Assembly: GCA_902493385.1 (NCBI GenBank)
Contig: CABUPO010000002.1
Span: forward strand, 248,001-312,000
Origin: an uncultured Lachnospiraceae bacterium
GTDB taxonomy: Bacteria; Bacillota; Clostridia; Lachnospirales; Lachnospiraceae
DNA length: 64,000 bases
Direction: 5' to 3'
Below, piece after piece: positions 19,133-28,846 of the stretch. Below the pieces are notes generated by a model that saw only the letters and a list, made by a program, of their open reading frames with translations, ran no database searches and had not been told where the DNA came from. The translations under genes and the position numbers were made by a program. Numbering within the stretch: position 1 is the first letter of the stretch; each line of letters begins with the position of its first letter.

Positions 19133-20953
19133 GTGGAGGTTCTTAAATTCGGGTTTGGTTACTGGAAGAAAAACCTGCCTATGGCAATACTTATTCAGTT
19201 GTGCAGCTATATAGCAATTATATGTGACCTTTTGCTGCCGCTTCTTTCAGAGATGTTTATCGATTATGTTATTTTAGACCACAGCGCAGATGCGTCGGAT
19301 AATATTTTTGCGTTTATGTTAAGCGGAAAATATGGCGAAGCACATACGATGAAGCTGTTTTTTTCGCTTGCGGTTGTATTTATGACGCTGCTTGCTATAA
19401 GGCTTTTGCTTGTATATTTTAAAAATGTTACCTCGCAGAAGCTTGGAATAAAGCTTGAGACTGACCTGAGGCGCGCTTCTTTCAGAAAAATCATGGAGCT
19501 TGACAGCGAGACTCTTTCCGAATTTAATACAGGCGAGCTTCTTACTACAGCTAATGCCGATACTGTAATGTATAAGGAATTGTTCTGTACAATGATTGTG
19601 AGGATATTTGACAGTATATTTGTGCTGGCTTCATGTATATATTTTCTGTCGACTATCAGCGCGTATCTGCTTATTATTCCTGTTATACTTCTGCCTTTTT
19701 TTGCAGCCGCCCTTATTAATTTTCGTAAAAAGGCGAGAGCTAATTACAGAAAGATAAGAGCATGCAACAGCGAGATGAGTCTTACTGTACAGGAGAATAT
19801 AGAAGCCGTAAGGCTTGTGCGCTCATTTACAAATGAGAATATTGAAAAAGAAAAGTTCAGAGAGAGTAATAATAAGCTGAAAGAGGCTTATATTAACCAG
19901 ATTAATCTTTCTTCAAAGTTTGAGGTTGTATTCAGTACGATTAAGCAGATTGCATACATAGGTTCCATAGCGATAAGCGCTGTGCTTGTTATTAAGGGAT
20001 ATATGCTTGTCGGATTTCTTGTGACGGCGTCAAGCTATGTTATGAAAATAATGGACCATATTTCACAGATTAATAATACTCTTTTCATTATGCAGCAGCA
20101 GATAGTGTCAGGAAGTAAAATGATTAATTTCCTTTCATGCGAGTCAAAAATACCTGAGTCAGAAAATGCTGTTGAGATTACGAACAAGCCTGATATAACT
20201 ATTAAAGACGGATATCTTGTAATGGACGGAAAAACTGTGCTTAAAGATATCAACATTAGTATTCCATATGGAAAAAAGCTTGGAATCGTAGGCGGAACCG
20301 GAAGTGGAAAAAGTATGCTTTTGGAATCGCTTGTGCGTATTCATGACCTGACCGGCGGCGCAATAATGATAAATGGCAAGGATATAAGAGATTATACTCT
20401 TGACAGCCTGAGGGATAATTTTTCATATGTATTTCAGGATGTATTCCTGTTTTCCAATACAATAGATTCTAATATTGCATATGCGGAGCCTGATATAGAG
20501 CACAGACAGGTTGTTCAGGCGGCAAAGCATGCTCAGGCGCATCATTTTATTAAAGGGCTTGACATGGGTTACGAAACTATAGTTGGAGAGCGAGGGCTTG
20601 GAATATCGGGAGGACAGAAGCAGAGAGTTTCTATTGCGCGAGCGCTGTTAAAAAACGCTCCGGTTATTGTGCTTGATGATTCTACAAGCGCGCTTGACGT
20701 TAAGACCGAGAAAAAGCTTCTTAAGGATATTAAAGAAAATTATCCGGATAAGACAATGCTCATTTCAGCTCACAGGCTGTCGTCAGTCGCTTCATGTGAC
20801 GAGATTATATATATGCAGGACGGAATGATAGTGGAGAGAGGTACGTTTGACGAGCTTATGGAGCTTGGAGGCCATTTTGCAAAAGTATACAGAATACAGG
20901 AAAATGAGCGAAATGAAGCTATAGATTATAATGCAATGGGAGGTGTCCACTGA
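19133..20953 (+). CDS. ABC exporter half-transporter, subunit 1 (degenerate Walker B)
   Basis: This fused membrane/ATPase subunit has six predicted transmembrane helices in residues 1-310 and a nucleotide-binding domain after about 350. Walker A is GGTGSGKS near residue 387 and the signature is ISGGQKQR. Walker B reads VIVLDDSTSALD, with Asp replacing the usual catalytic Glu, so this partner likely forms the degenerate ATP site of a heterodimer like BmrC/LmrC. GTG start with AGGAGGAG upstream. Its stop overlaps the start of the next gene (TGATG). Probable role: multidrug or peptide/lipid export; substrate unknown. Confidence 0.9.
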   Translation: MEVLKFGFGYWKKNLPMAILIQLCSYIAIICDLLLPLLSEMFIDYVILDHSADASDNIFAFMLSGKYGEAHTMKLFFSLAVVFMTLLAIRLLLVYFKNVTSQKLGIKLETDLRRASFRKIMELDSETLSEFNTGELLTTANADTVMYKELFCTMIVRIFDSIFVLASCIYFLSTISAYLLIIPVILLPFFAAALINFRKKARANYRKIRACNSEMSLTVQENIEAVRLVRSFTNENIEKEKFRESNNKLKEAYINQINLSSKFEVVFSTIKQIAYIGSIAISAVLVIKGYMLVGFLVTASSYVMKIMDHISQINNTLFIMQQQIVSGSKMINFLSCESKIPESENAVEITNKPDITIKDGYLVMDGKTVLKDINISIPYGKKLGIVGGTGSGKSMLLESLVRIHDLTGGAIMINGKDIRDYTLDSLRDNFSYVFQDVFLFSNTIDSNIAYAEPDIEHRQVVQAAKHAQAHHFIKGLDMGYETIVGERGLGISGGQKQRVSIARALLKNAPVIVLDDSTSALDVKTEKKLLKDIKENYPDKTMLISAHRLSSVASCDEIIYMQDGMIVERGTFDELMELGGHFAKVYRIQENERNEAIDYNAMGGVH

Positions 20954-22716
20954 TGGCGGCGCGAAATACATATTTTCAGGACGAAGTCATAACGAAGAAA
21001 ATTGATTTAAAGCAGTTCGCACGTACGCTCAGATATGTTGTGCCGTATAAGAAGGTGTTTATGCTTGTTGGAGTTCTTATGTTCGTATCCGCAGGCGCAT
21101 CCCTGGTTTCGCCTCTTCTTATAAAAGAGATAATTAACAATGTAGTTGTGAATGAGGATTACAGAGAGCTTGCCGTCGTAGTCTGCGGATTATTTGCGCT
21201 TGCGGCGGTAGAGATTGCAATTAATTTTGCACATCAGAGACTTATGGGTAAAACCGGTCATAAGATAATTGCAACAATACGAGAGGATGTATTTGACAAG
21301 CTTCAGAAGTTATCGTTTGATTTCTTTGATTCGAGACCTAATGGGAAAATAGTGGTCAGGGTCACGGATTATATTAATGATTTGGCGAACTTTTTTACTA
21401 ACCACGTGCTTTTGTTTTTGGTATATATTGTAAAGTTGGTTGTTGTAAGTATATTTATGCTTACAATAAGCCCGCAGCTTACAGGAATTGTGTATCTTAC
21501 AGTAATACCTATGATGATATGCGTTATGTGCCTCAGATTTTCTCTGAGAAAGATGTTTGCCGTACACAGAGCTAAGATATCAAACAGAACAGCGTTTATT
21601 ATTGAGTCAATTATGGGCGAAAAGATTGTCAAGAACTGTAACCGTGCAGAAGAGAACGAGCGTATTTACATGGATGTACATAAGGATAATGTAAAGACCT
21701 GGATTAATATATGTTACAGGAATGAGCTTAACACTCCTATTGTTGAAATATTCTGGAATATTGGAACATTATGTCTTTACGGAGTATCTCTTTATATGAT
21801 ACTTAAAGGACGTTCGGGTGTAGACGCCGGTACTATAGTTGCATTTACAAGCTATATGGGACTTTTCAGCGGACCGCTTACGCAGATTGCATTTATTATA
21901 CAGCAGCTTGCTTCTGTAAGCTCTAACCTCGAACATGTCTTTGATACTATTGATTATCCGGTTGATATTAAAGACGGAGAAGAAAATATAGAGCTTAAAG
22001 ACGTAAAAGGAGAGGTTGATTTTAACGATGTGACGTTTGCATATGACAGCGGCAATAATATACTTGAGCATTTCAATCTGCATGTTAAGCCGGGACAGAC
22101 TATAGCTCTTGTAGGTCCTACCGGAGCCGGTAAAACAACTGTCATTAATATGCTTACAAGGTTTTATGATGTTGACAGCGGAAGCGTTATGATAGACGGT
22201 ATCGACGTCAGAAAAGCAACGCTTGCTTCTTTAAGAAAAGAAGTCGGCGTTCTTATGCAGGACCCGTTTATTTTTAAAGGAAAAATTATTGATAATATAA
22301 GGTATGGACGGGAGGACGCAACTGATGAGGAATGTATTGCAGCTGCAAAGACCGTATATGCCGATAAATTCATAGAAAGACTTTCTGACGGATATTACCA
22401 TGTGTTAGAAGAGCGTGGAGCGGGTCTTTCGGCAGGAGAGAAGCAGCTGTTAAGCTTTGCAAGGATTATTCTGAAAAATCCATCTGTAATTATTCTTGAT
22501 GAAGCTACAAGCGCGATTGATACTGAAACAGAGATGCTTATAAAGAAGGCGCTTGATGAAATTATTAAAGATAAGACGGCGTTTATTGTGGCTCACAGGC
22601 TTTCAACTATACGAAATGCCGACCAGATTCTATATATTGACGATAAAGGAATCAAAGAACAGGGAACCCATGAGGAGCTTATGCAGTTAAAGGGATTGTA
22701 TTATCGGCTGAATTAG
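20953..22716 (+). CDS. ABC exporter half-transporter, subunit 2
   Basis: This is the partner of the preceding subunit, overlapping it by one base. It has six predicted transmembrane helices and a nucleotide-binding domain with Walker A GPTGAGKTT (near residue 386), signature LSAGEKQ, canonical Walker B IILDEATSAID and switch His in AHRLST. The canonical Glu here and the Asp in subunit 1 fit an asymmetric heterodimer. The LacI-type regulator downstream is a separate unit after a short gap. Confidence 0.92.
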   Translation: MAARNTYFQDEVITKKIDLKQFARTLRYVVPYKKVFMLVGVLMFVSAGASLVSPLLIKEIINNVVVNEDYRELAVVVCGLFALAAVEIAINFAHQRLMGKTGHKIIATIREDVFDKLQKLSFDFFDSRPNGKIVVRVTDYINDLANFFTNHVLLFLVYIVKLVVVSIFMLTISPQLTGIVYLTVIPMMICVMCLRFSLRKMFAVHRAKISNRTAFIIESIMGEKIVKNCNRAEENERIYMDVHKDNVKTWINICYRNELNTPIVEIFWNIGTLCLYGVSLYMILKGRSGVDAGTIVAFTSYMGLFSGPLTQIAFIIQQLASVSSNLEHVFDTIDYPVDIKDGEENIELKDVKGEVDFNDVTFAYDSGNNILEHFNLHVKPGQTIALVGPTGAGKTTVINMLTRFYDVDSGSVMIDGIDVRKATLASLRKEVGVLMQDPFIFKGKIIDNIRYGREDATDEECIAAAKTVYADKFIERLSDGYYHVLEERGAGLSAGEKQLLSFARIILKNPSVIILDEATSAIDTETEMLIKKALDEIIKDKTAFIVAHRLSTIRNADQILYIDDKGIKEQGTHEELMQLKGLYYRLN

Positions 22717-22760
22717 TGGTATAGTATACTTGTTAAAATAATTCAGTAGGAGACATATGT

Positions 22761-23747
22761 ATGGCGGTAAGCATAAAAGAGATTGCCAGAATGTGCGGGG
22801 TATCTGAAGGCACGGTTGACAGGGCGCTTAATAACCGAAGAGGTATTAAGGAGGAGACTAAGAAAAGAATTCTTGAAACTGCTGAAAAGATGAATTACCA
22901 CCCGAATCATCTGGCCAAAGCTCTTGCGACAGGATGTACTAAGACCATAGGAGTAGTATGCTTTAATATAATCGACAGTTTTTTCTCATCTCTTATAGAA
23001 GTGATAGAAAACACAGCCAAGGAACAGGGATATTTTATAATCCTTATTCTTACAAAGAGTAATAAGGAAAAGGAATTTGAAGCTATAAAATATCTTGCCG
23101 AAAGAAAGGTAGACGGGCTTATTCTGTTTCCGGCGGTAAAAGGTCCTTCATATGTTAATATGCTTAAGCATCTTGATATACCTGTCGTAACTATATACAA
23201 CAGAATTTCTGATGATTTTATACATATAGACACAGACTGCGCTTCAATAATGAGTGAAGCCGTATCGTTTATACATTCAAAAGGGTACGATACTGTTGCA
23301 TACCTTGATATCGACCTTCCGGGAGCGCTGTCTGAAAATAAGAATGTTTATTCATTTCATGAGAGAAGAAAAGGATATATTTCAGGTATAAATGAATGTG
23401 GACTGGAAGAGATTATATTTGACGGGTTTGACAAGGATAAAATACTTGAGTACATTTCCGGCGCTTCAGGGAAAAAGGCGCTTCTTTGTGCATATGATAC
23501 GTTTGCAGTACGTGTACTTGGGATATGCAGGCAGAACGGATATAAGGTTCCCACTGATATAGGACTTATGGGCTACAATAATATGGACGTGCTTGATGAT
23601 ATATATCCAAGGCTGTATTCAGTTGACTGTAACATAAGGAAAATCGGCCGTATTGCTTTTGAGTCCCTGTTGGCTCAGATTAATGGAAACAAAGACGTCA
23701 GCGATAGTATAATTGAATGCAGTATTTCTTATGGAGAGTCGCTGTAA
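22761..23747 (+). CDS. LacI-family transcriptional regulator
   Basis: This is a 328-residue repressor-type protein. The N-terminal helix-turn-helix is SIKEIARMCGVSEGTVDRALNNR, followed by the hinge helix HPNHLAKALATG and a periplasmic-binding-like sugar domain (TKTIGVVCF, VDGLILFPA, and SIMSEAV regions). The ligand is unknown. A TATAGTATAC element lies between the ABC operon and this gene. It is followed after 21 bases by the secreted Big_2/DUF3237-like protein, which may be its target. Confidence 0.92.
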   Translation: MAVSIKEIARMCGVSEGTVDRALNNRRGIKEETKKRILETAEKMNYHPNHLAKALATGCTKTIGVVCFNIIDSFFSSLIEVIENTAKEQGYFIILILTKSNKEKEFEAIKYLAERKVDGLILFPAVKGPSYVNMLKHLDIPVVTIYNRISDDFIHIDTDCASIMSEAVSFIHSKGYDTVAYLDIDLPGALSENKNVYSFHERRKGYISGINECGLEEIIFDGFDKDKILEYISGASGKKALLCAYDTFAVRVLGICRQNGYKVPTDIGLMGYNNMDVLDDIYPRLYSVDCNIRKIGRIAFESLLAQINGNKDVSDSIIECSISYGESL

Positions 23748-23768
23748 AATACTTAAAGGAGGATTGGC

Positions 23769-25088
23769 ATGGAAAAAAGAGCGTTGTGTGTTGTGCTTTC
23801 CGCCGTATTATTGACAAGCGGAAGTTACATTACGGCATTATGTGCGAAAAAGGCAAAGCTTTCAACTAACAAATTTACATTAAATGAAGGTGAGAAAAAA
23901 AAGATTGTAATTAAAAACAAGAATAAAAAGGCAGTATATACATTTACTTCCTCGTCAAAAAAAGTAGCTTCGGTTACAAAAAAGGGAGTAGTAACGGCAA
24001 AAAGCAAAGGCAGGGCAAAGATTACTGTGAAAGAAGCTGTAAAAAAGAATGGTAAAAAGTCATTGAGAAAGGTAGGCGTCGTTAATGTAAAATGCAGAAG
24101 TAATGAAGACGTTATGTCTTTGGCTACAGTATTTCCTGCTAATACTCCTGCGACGCAGCAGCCGGATGAAAAGAAGGATATAATTCCTGCTCCGGTACCG
24201 ACTGATTATGTAACTGCTGAGCCAACGCCGGATATGTATACCAAGACTGTAATGTCAGTATATGTTACAGATAAAGAGGTATATTCTGTAAACGGAAGTA
24301 CATGTAATGTTACAATGCAGTATTTCAGCGGCTCTGTGGACGGAGATTTCTTTAATGGAAATACAATAAGCGACGGTTCCGTTGTATTTAAGGATTATAA
24401 AGAGGGCGATAATGTATACTGTGCAAGATATATGCTTTCAGGAACTGATGATGAGGGAAAGCCGTGCAGGATATTTATTGAGGATAACGGAAAAGAAAAT
24501 AAGGACGGAAGCTTTATTTCAAAGCCTGTTATAATAACTGACAGCGAATCGCTTTCCTGGCTTGAAACAGCAGATATTCAGGGCAGGGTTACAGACTCTG
24601 GTAACGGTGAAAAGATTATTGATATTGTATGGAATCAGGCTAATACTGAACCGGTGAATTTCAGAGAGGTTGTAATACCTGATGATACAAAAGATTATTC
24701 AAAAGAAATTTTTGTATTTGCAATTGATATAGGCAGTTCTGATGAGGTTAAAGGAAGAAACGGCAACGCATCTATGATTCATTTCAGAGGCTCGTCAGAC
24801 TGCGATGCATTTAAAGGGAAAATCATATCAGAATGCGCCGACACAAGGCTTCAGTATTCGGGTCAGATTCAGACCTTATCTGCAAGATATATTCTTGAAG
24901 GTACGGACGCAGAAGGCGACGCCTGTAAGATATATGTAGAGAATAACGGAATTGACGATAACGGCATGGTTACAGAGCCGGTAATCATAACGGATAATCC
25001 TGATTTTGCCTGGATTGAGACCGCGCCGCTTCATGGAACTGTAAGCTGGGGAAGCAAATTAAATATTCATATGTGGACAACACCGTAG
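23769..25088 (+). CDS. Secreted Big_2-domain protein with two DUF3237-like repeats
   Basis: This 439-residue exported protein has a signal peptide (about residues 1-26) and a Lys-rich Big_2-type Ig domain (residues 27-112, with SKKVASVTKKGVVTAKSKG). A Thr/Pro linker follows, then two copies of a roughly 130-residue module. Both modules share ARYxLxGTDxEGxxCxIxxxxxG and the pattern PVIITD-SLSWLET/PDFAWIET, which resembles DUF3237. No wall-anchor motif is seen. It follows the LacI gene closely and could be co-regulated. The repeats are directly visible; the family name is a judgement. Confidence 0.75.
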   Translation: MEKRALCVVLSAVLLTSGSYITALCAKKAKLSTNKFTLNEGEKKKIVIKNKNKKAVYTFTSSSKKVASVTKKGVVTAKSKGRAKITVKEAVKKNGKKSLRKVGVVNVKCRSNEDVMSLATVFPANTPATQQPDEKKDIIPAPVPTDYVTAEPTPDMYTKTVMSVYVTDKEVYSVNGSTCNVTMQYFSGSVDGDFFNGNTISDGSVVFKDYKEGDNVYCARYMLSGTDDEGKPCRIFIEDNGKENKDGSFISKPVIITDSESLSWLETADIQGRVTDSGNGEKIIDIVWNQANTEPVNFREVVIPDDTKDYSKEIFVFAIDIGSSDEVKGRNGNASMIHFRGSSDCDAFKGKIISECADTRLQYSGQIQTLSARYILEGTDAEGDACKIYVENNGIDDNGMVTEPVIITDNPDFAWIETAPLHGTVSWGSKLNIHMWTTP

Positions 25089-25104
25089 GTTCAATTAAAG
25101 AATT

Positions 25105-25147
25105 AAAAAGACTGTGCGCCGGTAATGTAATAACGCACAGTCTTTTT
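25105..25147. terminator. Bidirectional terminator between convergent secreted-protein genes
   Basis: AAAAAGACTGTGCG at 25105-25118 pairs with CGCACAGTCTTTTT at 25134-25147, a 14-bp perfect stem whose A and T runs serve both strands. Confidence 0.92.
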
Positions 25148-25170
25148 AAAATATTATACGTTTGCTCAGA

Positions 25171-26445
25171 TTACTTGAATATGCATTTGGCAAAGTTGTA
25201 CAGACCGTTTTTCCACGTTACGAAGTCATGCGCTCCCACAGTAGTGTAGAACCAGTGGTTGACGCCATTGTTCTTTAATACGCGGCTGCATGTTCCGCCC
25301 AGAGCGTCTTCTCCACCCTCGCTAATGCCGTTTACAATCATAATGAACGTATTATTACGGTATTCTTCAGGAATCGTAAATGTCTCTTCGGTAAACAGGC
25401 CCTCTTCGGTAACGCCGTTGGCTGTATATCCGAAGACGCCGTATCCCGGACTTAAAGCAGCTATATATCCGAATGTATCAAGCATATTAAACCCGATATA
25501 CAAAGACTCGCGTCCTCCCATTGAAAGTCCGCATATAGCAGTATTTTCACGGCCTGTAGCTATGGAGTAGTTTTCTTCCATATAAGGCATCAGGCATTCT
25601 CTCAAATCATTTATAAAATTATCAAATTTCGCATAATGCTCAAGCGAAAAAGCATTATCTGCAGGATATGAATCGTCAGCGCCCGCTCTTATGTTAGGAA
25701 TAACAATAATCATTTCTTCGGCTTCTCCCAAAGCGTTAAGATTGCCGACAATTTTATCAGGATTACCGTCAAGCCATTCGTTTTCATTGCCGCCGATTCC
25801 GTGAAGAAGATATAATACAGGATACTGCTTATCTGTTGAATAGCCGGCAGGGACAATAATATTAACTTTTCGCATTTTGCCTGTAACAGATGAATAGTAG
25901 GACTGTTTTTCTATGGTTCCGTAGCTTACGCCGTCCTGTTTTGCGTCAAATCCATCAGGAGCATCGTGTGAGTCAGGATATACTATAGGTTCTTTTGTAG
26001 GCGTAGGCGCCGGCGCAGAAGGAGAAACTGAAGATGCCGGAGTGTTAGTCGGCATAGCCGTCGCTGTGCCGGCGGGGGTGCTTGAAGGTACAGCGCTGCT
26101 TTGCTGCGGCGCTGCTACAGTTACTTTTATTTTACCAATTTTGTGTGCGGCTTTTTTGATTTTTTCTTTCACAGTTATCGTTGCCTTTCCTGCTTTTTTG
26201 GCCGTTACTATTCCCTTTTTGCTTACGGAAGCAGTTTTTTTGTTAGAAGATTTGAATAGGTACGCGGCTTTCCTGCTTTTGTTTTTGATTTTGATTTTTG
26301 TCTTTTCGCCTGCCGTCATATTAAGCCTTGAAGTGGAAGGCCTGGCAGATTTTTTGGCACATATGTCGGCTGCGTTTGCACAACTCAATATAATTGAGGC
26401 TGAAAGTACAAGGCTTATGCCTTTTTTAATATATGAAGCTGTCAT
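25171..26445 (-). CDS. Secreted CE1-type esterase with N-terminal Big_2 domain
   Basis: This is a 424-residue extracellular esterase. A signal peptide is followed by a Lys-rich Big_2 domain (about residues 30-112) closely similar to that of the convergent neighbour, a Ser/Thr/Pro/Ala linker, and an esterase D/feruloyl-esterase-like alpha/beta hydrolase domain from about 165. The nucleophile elbow is GLSMGG, the oxyanion segment YLLHGIGGNENEW, and the catalytic His lies in the terminal GAHDFVTWK. A role in deacylating plant or host polysaccharides is likely from the family. It is 1 base from the DUF1836 gene upstream of it. Confidence 0.88.
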   Translation of the reverse strand: MTASYIKKGISLVLSASIILSCANAADICAKKSARPSTSRLNMTAGEKTKIKIKNKSRKAAYLFKSSNKKTASVSKKGIVTAKKAGKATITVKEKIKKAAHKIGKIKVTVAAPQQSSAVPSSTPAGTATAMPTNTPASSVSPSAPAPTPTKEPIVYPDSHDAPDGFDAKQDGVSYGTIEKQSYYSSVTGKMRKVNIIVPAGYSTDKQYPVLYLLHGIGGNENEWLDGNPDKIVGNLNALGEAEEMIIVIPNIRAGADDSYPADNAFSLEHYAKFDNFINDLRECLMPYMEENYSIATGRENTAICGLSMGGRESLYIGFNMLDTFGYIAALSPGYGVFGYTANGVTEEGLFTEETFTIPEEYRNNTFIMIVNGISEGGEDALGGTCSRVLKNNGVNHWFYTTVGAHDFVTWKNGLYNFAKCIFK

Positions 26446-27089
26446 TATTTGGTCTCCTTCTCTTTTTTTGTTTTATTATTATTCTTTGAATCAATGAGAG
26501 TCTCAATCATAAGCTTTTTAACATATACGTCGAATCCCAGCATACATATAAATGCAAATGTTGAAAGAACCTCGTCATCTTCTTCATTAGATGTTTTGGG
26601 GAAAGCTTCCTGTGCAAGTTTATATTTTTTGGCGACGTCTCTGATAAGAATCTCCATGCCTTCAAATTCCAAATCAAATACATACTTGTATATATATTCT
26701 AAATCTATCTCCGAATCATCGCCAAAAAAGCTGTCTGATATAGGTTTAAAAATGCTTTTGATATCGCTTATTGAGAGGAAATTTTTAAAATAATAAATGA
26801 ATATCAGAAGCAGCATATGCTTTTTAGTATATTTTTTCTTTTCCGGAGGAGGAATAAGCTGATTCTTAGCATAGTTATTAATCATTGTTTTTGTAAGCGT
26901 TTTGTCGTCCTCGTATCTTTTATAAGATGAAAGCTTTTCTTCCATAAAAGTAGTAACCTGATCCATATACAGAGATATATCTGGTATATCGTCAGGGTTA
27001 ATATAATTCAGTTTGGAGATGGAAGCAAGAACTTTACGAAGGTCGCTGTCCATGATATTTTTATCAGACACATCAATTCCCCTTTTCAT
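26445..27089 (-). CDS. DUF1836 protein, putative regulator
   Basis: This 214-residue protein has the DUF1836 pattern: LTKTMINNYAKNQLIPPPEKKKYTKKHMLLLIFIYYFK, a MerR/HTH-like recognition segment followed by helices. It is probably cytoplasmic and DNA binding. Its 3' end abuts the secreted esterase gene, suggesting shared transcription. AAGGGGA-type ribosome binding site lies near the start. Family members are uncharacterised. Confidence 0.78.
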   Translation of the reverse strand: MKRGIDVSDKNIMDSDLRKVLASISKLNYINPDDIPDISLYMDQVTTFMEEKLSSYKRYEDDKTLTKTMINNYAKNQLIPPPEKKKYTKKHMLLLIFIYYFKNFLSISDIKSIFKPISDSFFGDDSEIDLEYIYKYVFDLEFEGMEILIRDVAKKYKLAQEAFPKTSNEEDDEVLSTFAFICMLGFDVYVKKLMIETLIDSKNNNKTKKEKETK

Positions 27090-27220
27090 TAAACAATTCC
27101 TTATCAGTATAAGATAAAATGAAAAAAATGTAAAGAAAAATAAGCCTTACGGCAAGTAAGTGATTTACTTATAAAACCAAATAAGTTAAAATGTATTTAT
27201 ATTAATTTTGGAGGATAAGC

Positions 27221-28585
27221 ATGAAAAAGAATGAAGTATTTTCAGGCAGTGTAACAGATTATGAATTTCCTGATAAAGGTATTATATATGAAGATGGCTG
27301 TAAAATAACAGTTAAAAACGCACTGTTAGGACAGACTGTATCTTACAGGCTTCAGAAAAAAAGAAAAGAAAGCGGCAAGGGGAGACTGCTTAGTGTAGAG
27401 AAGAAATCTTATCTGGAAACGGAAAAGCCGTTATGCCCTAATTTCGGAAGCTGCGGAAGCTGTTTATATCAGGGAATGACATATGAAAATCAGCTTGCCT
27501 TAAAGAAAAAGCTTGTATTAGATTTGATAGACGGCGTATGCGGCAATTATATATTTGACGGAATAAAGGAAAGTCCCGACATTTACTCATACCGCAATAA
27601 AATGGAATACAGCTTTGGAGACGAGCATAAAGGCGGCAGAATGGTGCTTGGACTTCATAAGCGCGGAAGCTTTTATGATATTCTTGACGCTTCATGCTGT
27701 ATGCTTGTGCATGAGGATTTCGGAAAAATTCTTTCGTGTGTAATAGAATATTGTACTGATAATAATCTGCCGCATTTTCATAAGGTCACTCACGAAGGGT
27801 TTCTCAGGCATCTTCTTGTAAGAAGGACTAATGCCCGCAGTGAGATACTTGTTGATATAGTCACTTCAAACCAGATTGATTATGATTTTTCTGATTTGTC
27901 AGACGCCCTGTTAAAGCTTAATCTTGAAGGTAAAATTGCAGGAATACTTCATACGGTTAACGACAGTGTAGCCGACACTATAAAAGACGAGAAAACGAGC
28001 ATTCTGTACGGAAAGGATTATATCACTGAAAATCTTCTCGGACTTGATTTTAAGATTACTCCATTTTCATTTTTTCAGACCAACTCATCAGGCGCGGAGG
28101 TTTTGTACAGTATTGTGCGCGATTATATAGGCGGAGTGGCAGATGGAAAAACTGTGTATGACCTGTATTCAGGTACAGGTACGATTGCCCAGCTTTTGGC
28201 CGCCTCTGCAAAGAAGGTAATCGGTGTTGAAATTGTTGGCGAAGCTGTAGAAGCGGCGCGCCTTAATGCAGAAAGTAACGGTCTTGATAACTGCAGTTTT
28301 ATTTGCGGCGATGTGCTTAAGGTTCTTGAGGACATAGAGGAGCCGCCGGATGTTATTGTGCTTGACCCTCCAAGGGAGGGCGTTCACCCTAAGGCGCTTT
28401 CGAGGATTCTTGATTACGGGGTTGAAAATATTGTGTATATTTCCTGTAAGCCGACAAGCCTTGCAAGAGATTTGGCTGTTATGAAGGAAGCGGGGTATAA
28501 GGCAGAGAGGGTTAGTATGGTAGATATGTTTCCATGGACAGGGCATGTGGAGACGGTTGTGTCGATACAAAGAAAAGATATGTAG
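27221..28585 (+). CDS. 23S rRNA (uracil) methyltransferase, RlmD/RumA family
   Basis: This TrmA/RumA-family enzyme makes 5-methyluridine in rRNA. A TRAM-like domain occupies residues 1-60. Iron-sulfur ligands are C72, C78, C81 (CPNFGSCGSC) and one of the paired Cys residues near 163. The SAM domain has DLYSGTGTIAQ and LDPPREG. The nucleophile is C409 in YISCKPTSLARD and the base is in HVETVV near the end. GGAGG precedes ATG. It is the last clear core gene before the accessory region; the 3' end of this gene is a known ICE target in other Firmicutes, though I found no repeat of it here. Confidence 0.92.
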   Translation: MKKNEVFSGSVTDYEFPDKGIIYEDGCKITVKNALLGQTVSYRLQKKRKESGKGRLLSVEKKSYLETEKPLCPNFGSCGSCLYQGMTYENQLALKKKLVLDLIDGVCGNYIFDGIKESPDIYSYRNKMEYSFGDEHKGGRMVLGLHKRGSFYDILDASCCMLVHEDFGKILSCVIEYCTDNNLPHFHKVTHEGFLRHLLVRRTNARSEILVDIVTSNQIDYDFSDLSDALLKLNLEGKIAGILHTVNDSVADTIKDEKTSILYGKDYITENLLGLDFKITPFSFFQTNSSGAEVLYSIVRDYIGGVADGKTVYDLYSGTGTIAQLLAASAKKVIGVEIVGEAVEAARLNAESNGLDNCSFICGDVLKVLEDIEEPPDVIVLDPPREGVHPKALSRILDYGVENIVYISCKPTSLARDLAVMKEAGYKAERVSMVDMFPWTGHVETVVSIQRKDM

Positions 28586-28681
28586 AAATCCTTAATTCTC
28601 GCGAAGGCAACGAGGAGAATGAAACGGATGAGAGGGCTTATAAAGCCCGAAAATACGGAACATTCGACGACTGCCCGCGTA

Positions 28682-28706
28682 CTGAGAATTTCATTGAAAT
28701 TCTCAG
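28682..28706. repeat. Perfect 12-bp inverted repeat with one-base centre
   Basis: CTGAGAATTTCA is followed by one T and its exact reverse complement TGAAATTCTCAG. It lies 97 bases after rlmD stops, at the junction with accessory DNA. It could be a protein-binding site or an element end; there is no strong T-run for a terminator. Confidence 0.7.
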
Positions 28707-28755
28707 ATTTAGGCATTTTCATAGGCATATAGTGTTTACAGATGAGGGAGAGAAA

Positions 28756-28833
28756 ATGAGGAATAAAGAGATTAAGGATTATATCAATGTGTCGGTGGTG
28801 GTTGATATAGAGTGGGGAGATACATTCAGATAA
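28756..28833 (+). pseudogene. 25-residue ORF, likely 5' remnant of a truncated gene
   Basis: ATG at 28756, preceded by GAGGGAGAG, opens a short frame (MRNKEIKDYINVSVVVDIEWGDTFR) that ends as the next gene's ribosome binding site begins. The VVDIEWGDT stretch loosely recalls the N-terminus of adenylosuccinate-synthetase-like enzymes (VVGxQWGDxGKGK), but it stops before the lysines. I treat it as a gene start cut off by insertion or deletion; the identity is weak. Confidence 0.3.
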
Positions 28834-28846
28834 GGAGGAAAATGTT

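Noticed and set aside
28540..28585. rlmD 3' end as the attachment site of the whole 31.6-kb island
   Set aside because: This gene end is a known ICE target, but I found no second copy of its last codons at 44 kb or 60 kb, while the LMW-PTP repeat is clear at the other side.
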